Origin: Spirochaetales bacterium
Lineage (GTDB): Bacteria > Spirochaetota > Spirochaetia > Sphaerochaetales > Sphaerochaetaceae
Length of the DNA stretch: 15,173 bases
Direction of reading: 5' to 3'
Assembly: GCA_017962865.1 (NCBI GenBank)
Contig: JAGCUM010000030.1
Coordinates: 1-15,173 of the forward strand
The notes beneath the pieces were generated by a model. That model saw nothing but the letters and a program-made list of their open reading frames with translations, had not been told where the DNA came from and searched no databases. A program made the position numbers and the translations under genes. Position 1 is the stretch's first letter, and each line of letters starts with the position of its first letter. Of the stretch, positions 14,259 to 15,173 are shown one piece after another.

Positions 14259-15173
14259 TTATCCGACCGCATGAAGTATCTCTGGAAGCAGTTGCTTCTT
14301 GCGAGACAGCACACCTTTCATGTCAAAAACATGGTCGCTGATAAGAGTATATGAAACCTTCTTCTCGAACTTCGAATCGCTGGAAAGAAGCACGCTGTCC
14401 CCGCGAAGGACATCGGTAATCATCAAAAGCGCCCAGTTCATGCCCTTTGCCTTATTCGTGTCCACCAAAGCCGCAAGATAGGTGTCCTTGTAGTCGTTCA
14501 AGTCGCTGAGGAACGGAACCTCGCACTGCCCCACTCCGATCTTCACCCCGTTTTCCGTGTAGGTCTTGAAATCCGACTTTATGACAGATTCCGGATCCCT
14601 TGTGGAAAGAGACTCGCTATGGCTGAAAAGCTCCTTGCCGAAAGCCATCAGGTCTGTGATTTCACACATGGATGCAAGCTGGTTCGCGCTAGATATATCT
14701 ATAGAAGTAGTAGTGGGCGACTTTAGAATCAGTGTGTCGCATATGATTCCGGTAAGAAGAACCTTGGCTGTGACGGCATCCGGAATCAGTCCGTTTCTCA
14801 GATACAGCTGATGGACAATCGTGCATGTGCTTCCCAAAGGCTCCACATCGAACAGAATCGGAGAGTCCGTCTTGACCGCATCAACCCTGTGATGGTCAAT
14901 GACCTCCACGATGTTCGCCTCCTCTATGCCGCGGATGCTCTGCGAGGCCTCATTGTGGTCAACCAGAATCACATCGTACTTCGGCTTACGCAGAAAGCAC
15001 CTTCTTGTGACAAAGCCCACAAAGCTCTCGCCATCAAATACCGGGAGGCCTCTGAGGGAGGATGATACGAGCATGTCCTTGGCATCGTCGAACAGGTCGC
15101 TCTTCTGCAGGGGGTTCCCCTGCTTGCCCATCAGGCTCTTAACGCAGGCAGCCATCCTCAGACGTCTTAGAAT
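14259..15173 (-). CDS. ppaC: CBS-domain family II (DHH/DHHA2) manganese-dependent inorganic pyrophosphatase, C-terminal part
   Basis: The family hydrolyses pyrophosphate to two phosphates in the cytoplasm. The frame is open to the right edge (ILRRLR precedes the first ATG at 15155), so the 5' part is missing. Numbered from that ATG, the end of a CBS domain (LVSSSLRGLPVFDGESFVGFVT, about 29-50) precedes VDHNEASQS (65-73), IDHHR (86-90), IICDTLILKSPTTT (137-150) and the DHHA2 signature SRKKQLLPE (284-292). Equivalents of the B. subtilis metal ligands D75, H97 and D149 are D66, H88 and D140, and the substrate-binding R-K is R285-K286. The N-terminal GHKNPDTD-type motif would lie beyond the window. 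A CBS domain inside the DHH domain indicates the nucleotide-regulated subtype. The region after FGKELF lacks an obvious match to the catalytic-pocket lysine of B. subtilis; an alignment is needed. Confidence 0.85.
   Translation of the reverse strand: MLRRLRMAACVKSLMGKQGNPLQKSDLFDDAKDMLVSSSLRGLPVFDGESFVGFVTRRCFLRKPKYDVILVDHNEASQSIRGIEEANIVEVIDHHRVDAVKTDSPILFDVEPLGSTCTIVHQLYLRNGLIPDAVTAKVLLTGIICDTLILKSPTTTSIDISSANQLASMCEITDLMAFGKELFSHSESLSTRDPESVIKSDFKTYTENGVKIGVGQCEVPFLSDLNDYKDTYLAALVDTNKAKGMNWALLMITDVLRGDSVLLSSDSKFEKKVSYTLISDHVFDMKGVLSRKKQLLPEILHAVG

Overview
This window comes from a bacterium and is dominated by one long minus-strand transcription and translation cluster. Read 5' to 3' on the minus strand, the order is tRNA-Thr(GGU), rpmG, tRNA-Trp(CCA), secE, nusG, rplK, rplA, rplJ, rplL, rpoB, rpoC, rpsL, rpsG. 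From memory, this order with rpsL-rpsG directly behind rpoC matches Treponema and its relatives. The large subunits agree: RpoB lacks the long insertions of the enterobacterial protein, RpoC carries an SI3-like block after the trigger loop, and the position equivalent to the rifampicin-contact serine S531 is not serine, as in other spirochaetes. I infer Spirochaetota, perhaps Sphaerochaetaceae because of the moderate GC and the sugar-fermentation gene. The phylum is fairly secure; the family is a guess.

Layout. Positions 1-588 (minus) hold the N-terminal 196 codons of a glycoside hydrolase family 2 beta-galactosidase that runs off the left edge and starts at GTG. A 154-bp divergent intergenic region separates it from thyA (743-1573, plus), a Bacillus-type thymidylate synthase with its own extended -10 promoter. 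Between the converging 3' ends of thyA and rpsG lie two tandem 41-bp palindromic units and then the terminator of the ribosomal cluster. The cluster fills 1690-14251. At the right edge (14259-15173, minus) is the C-terminal part of a CBS-domain family II (DHH/DHHA2) inorganic pyrophosphatase. No intergenic gap exceeds about 190 bp.

The cluster works as a unit: SecE for protein export, NusG for elongation and transcription-translation coupling, the L11-L1 and L10-L12 stalk proteins, the two large RNA polymerase subunits, and S12/S7 of the small subunit. A promoter with a perfect TTGACA -35 box precedes tRNA-Thr, and a rho-independent terminator follows rpsG. Control appears to sit in four non-coding spacers: nusG-rplK, which carries a close mimic of the 23S rRNA L1-binding site; rplJ-rplL, with interleaved complementary segments in front of the L7/L12 start; rplL-rpoB, with attenuator-like hairpins and U-runs; and rpoC-rpsL, with a long palindromic hairpin. 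The rplA-rplJ gap is only 14 nt, so the usual L10 leader has no room there.

I see no new defence, mobile or biosynthetic system. The most interesting material is regulatory RNA structure in the spacers, the palindromic repeat pair and lineage-specific substitutions in RNA polymerase and L33.
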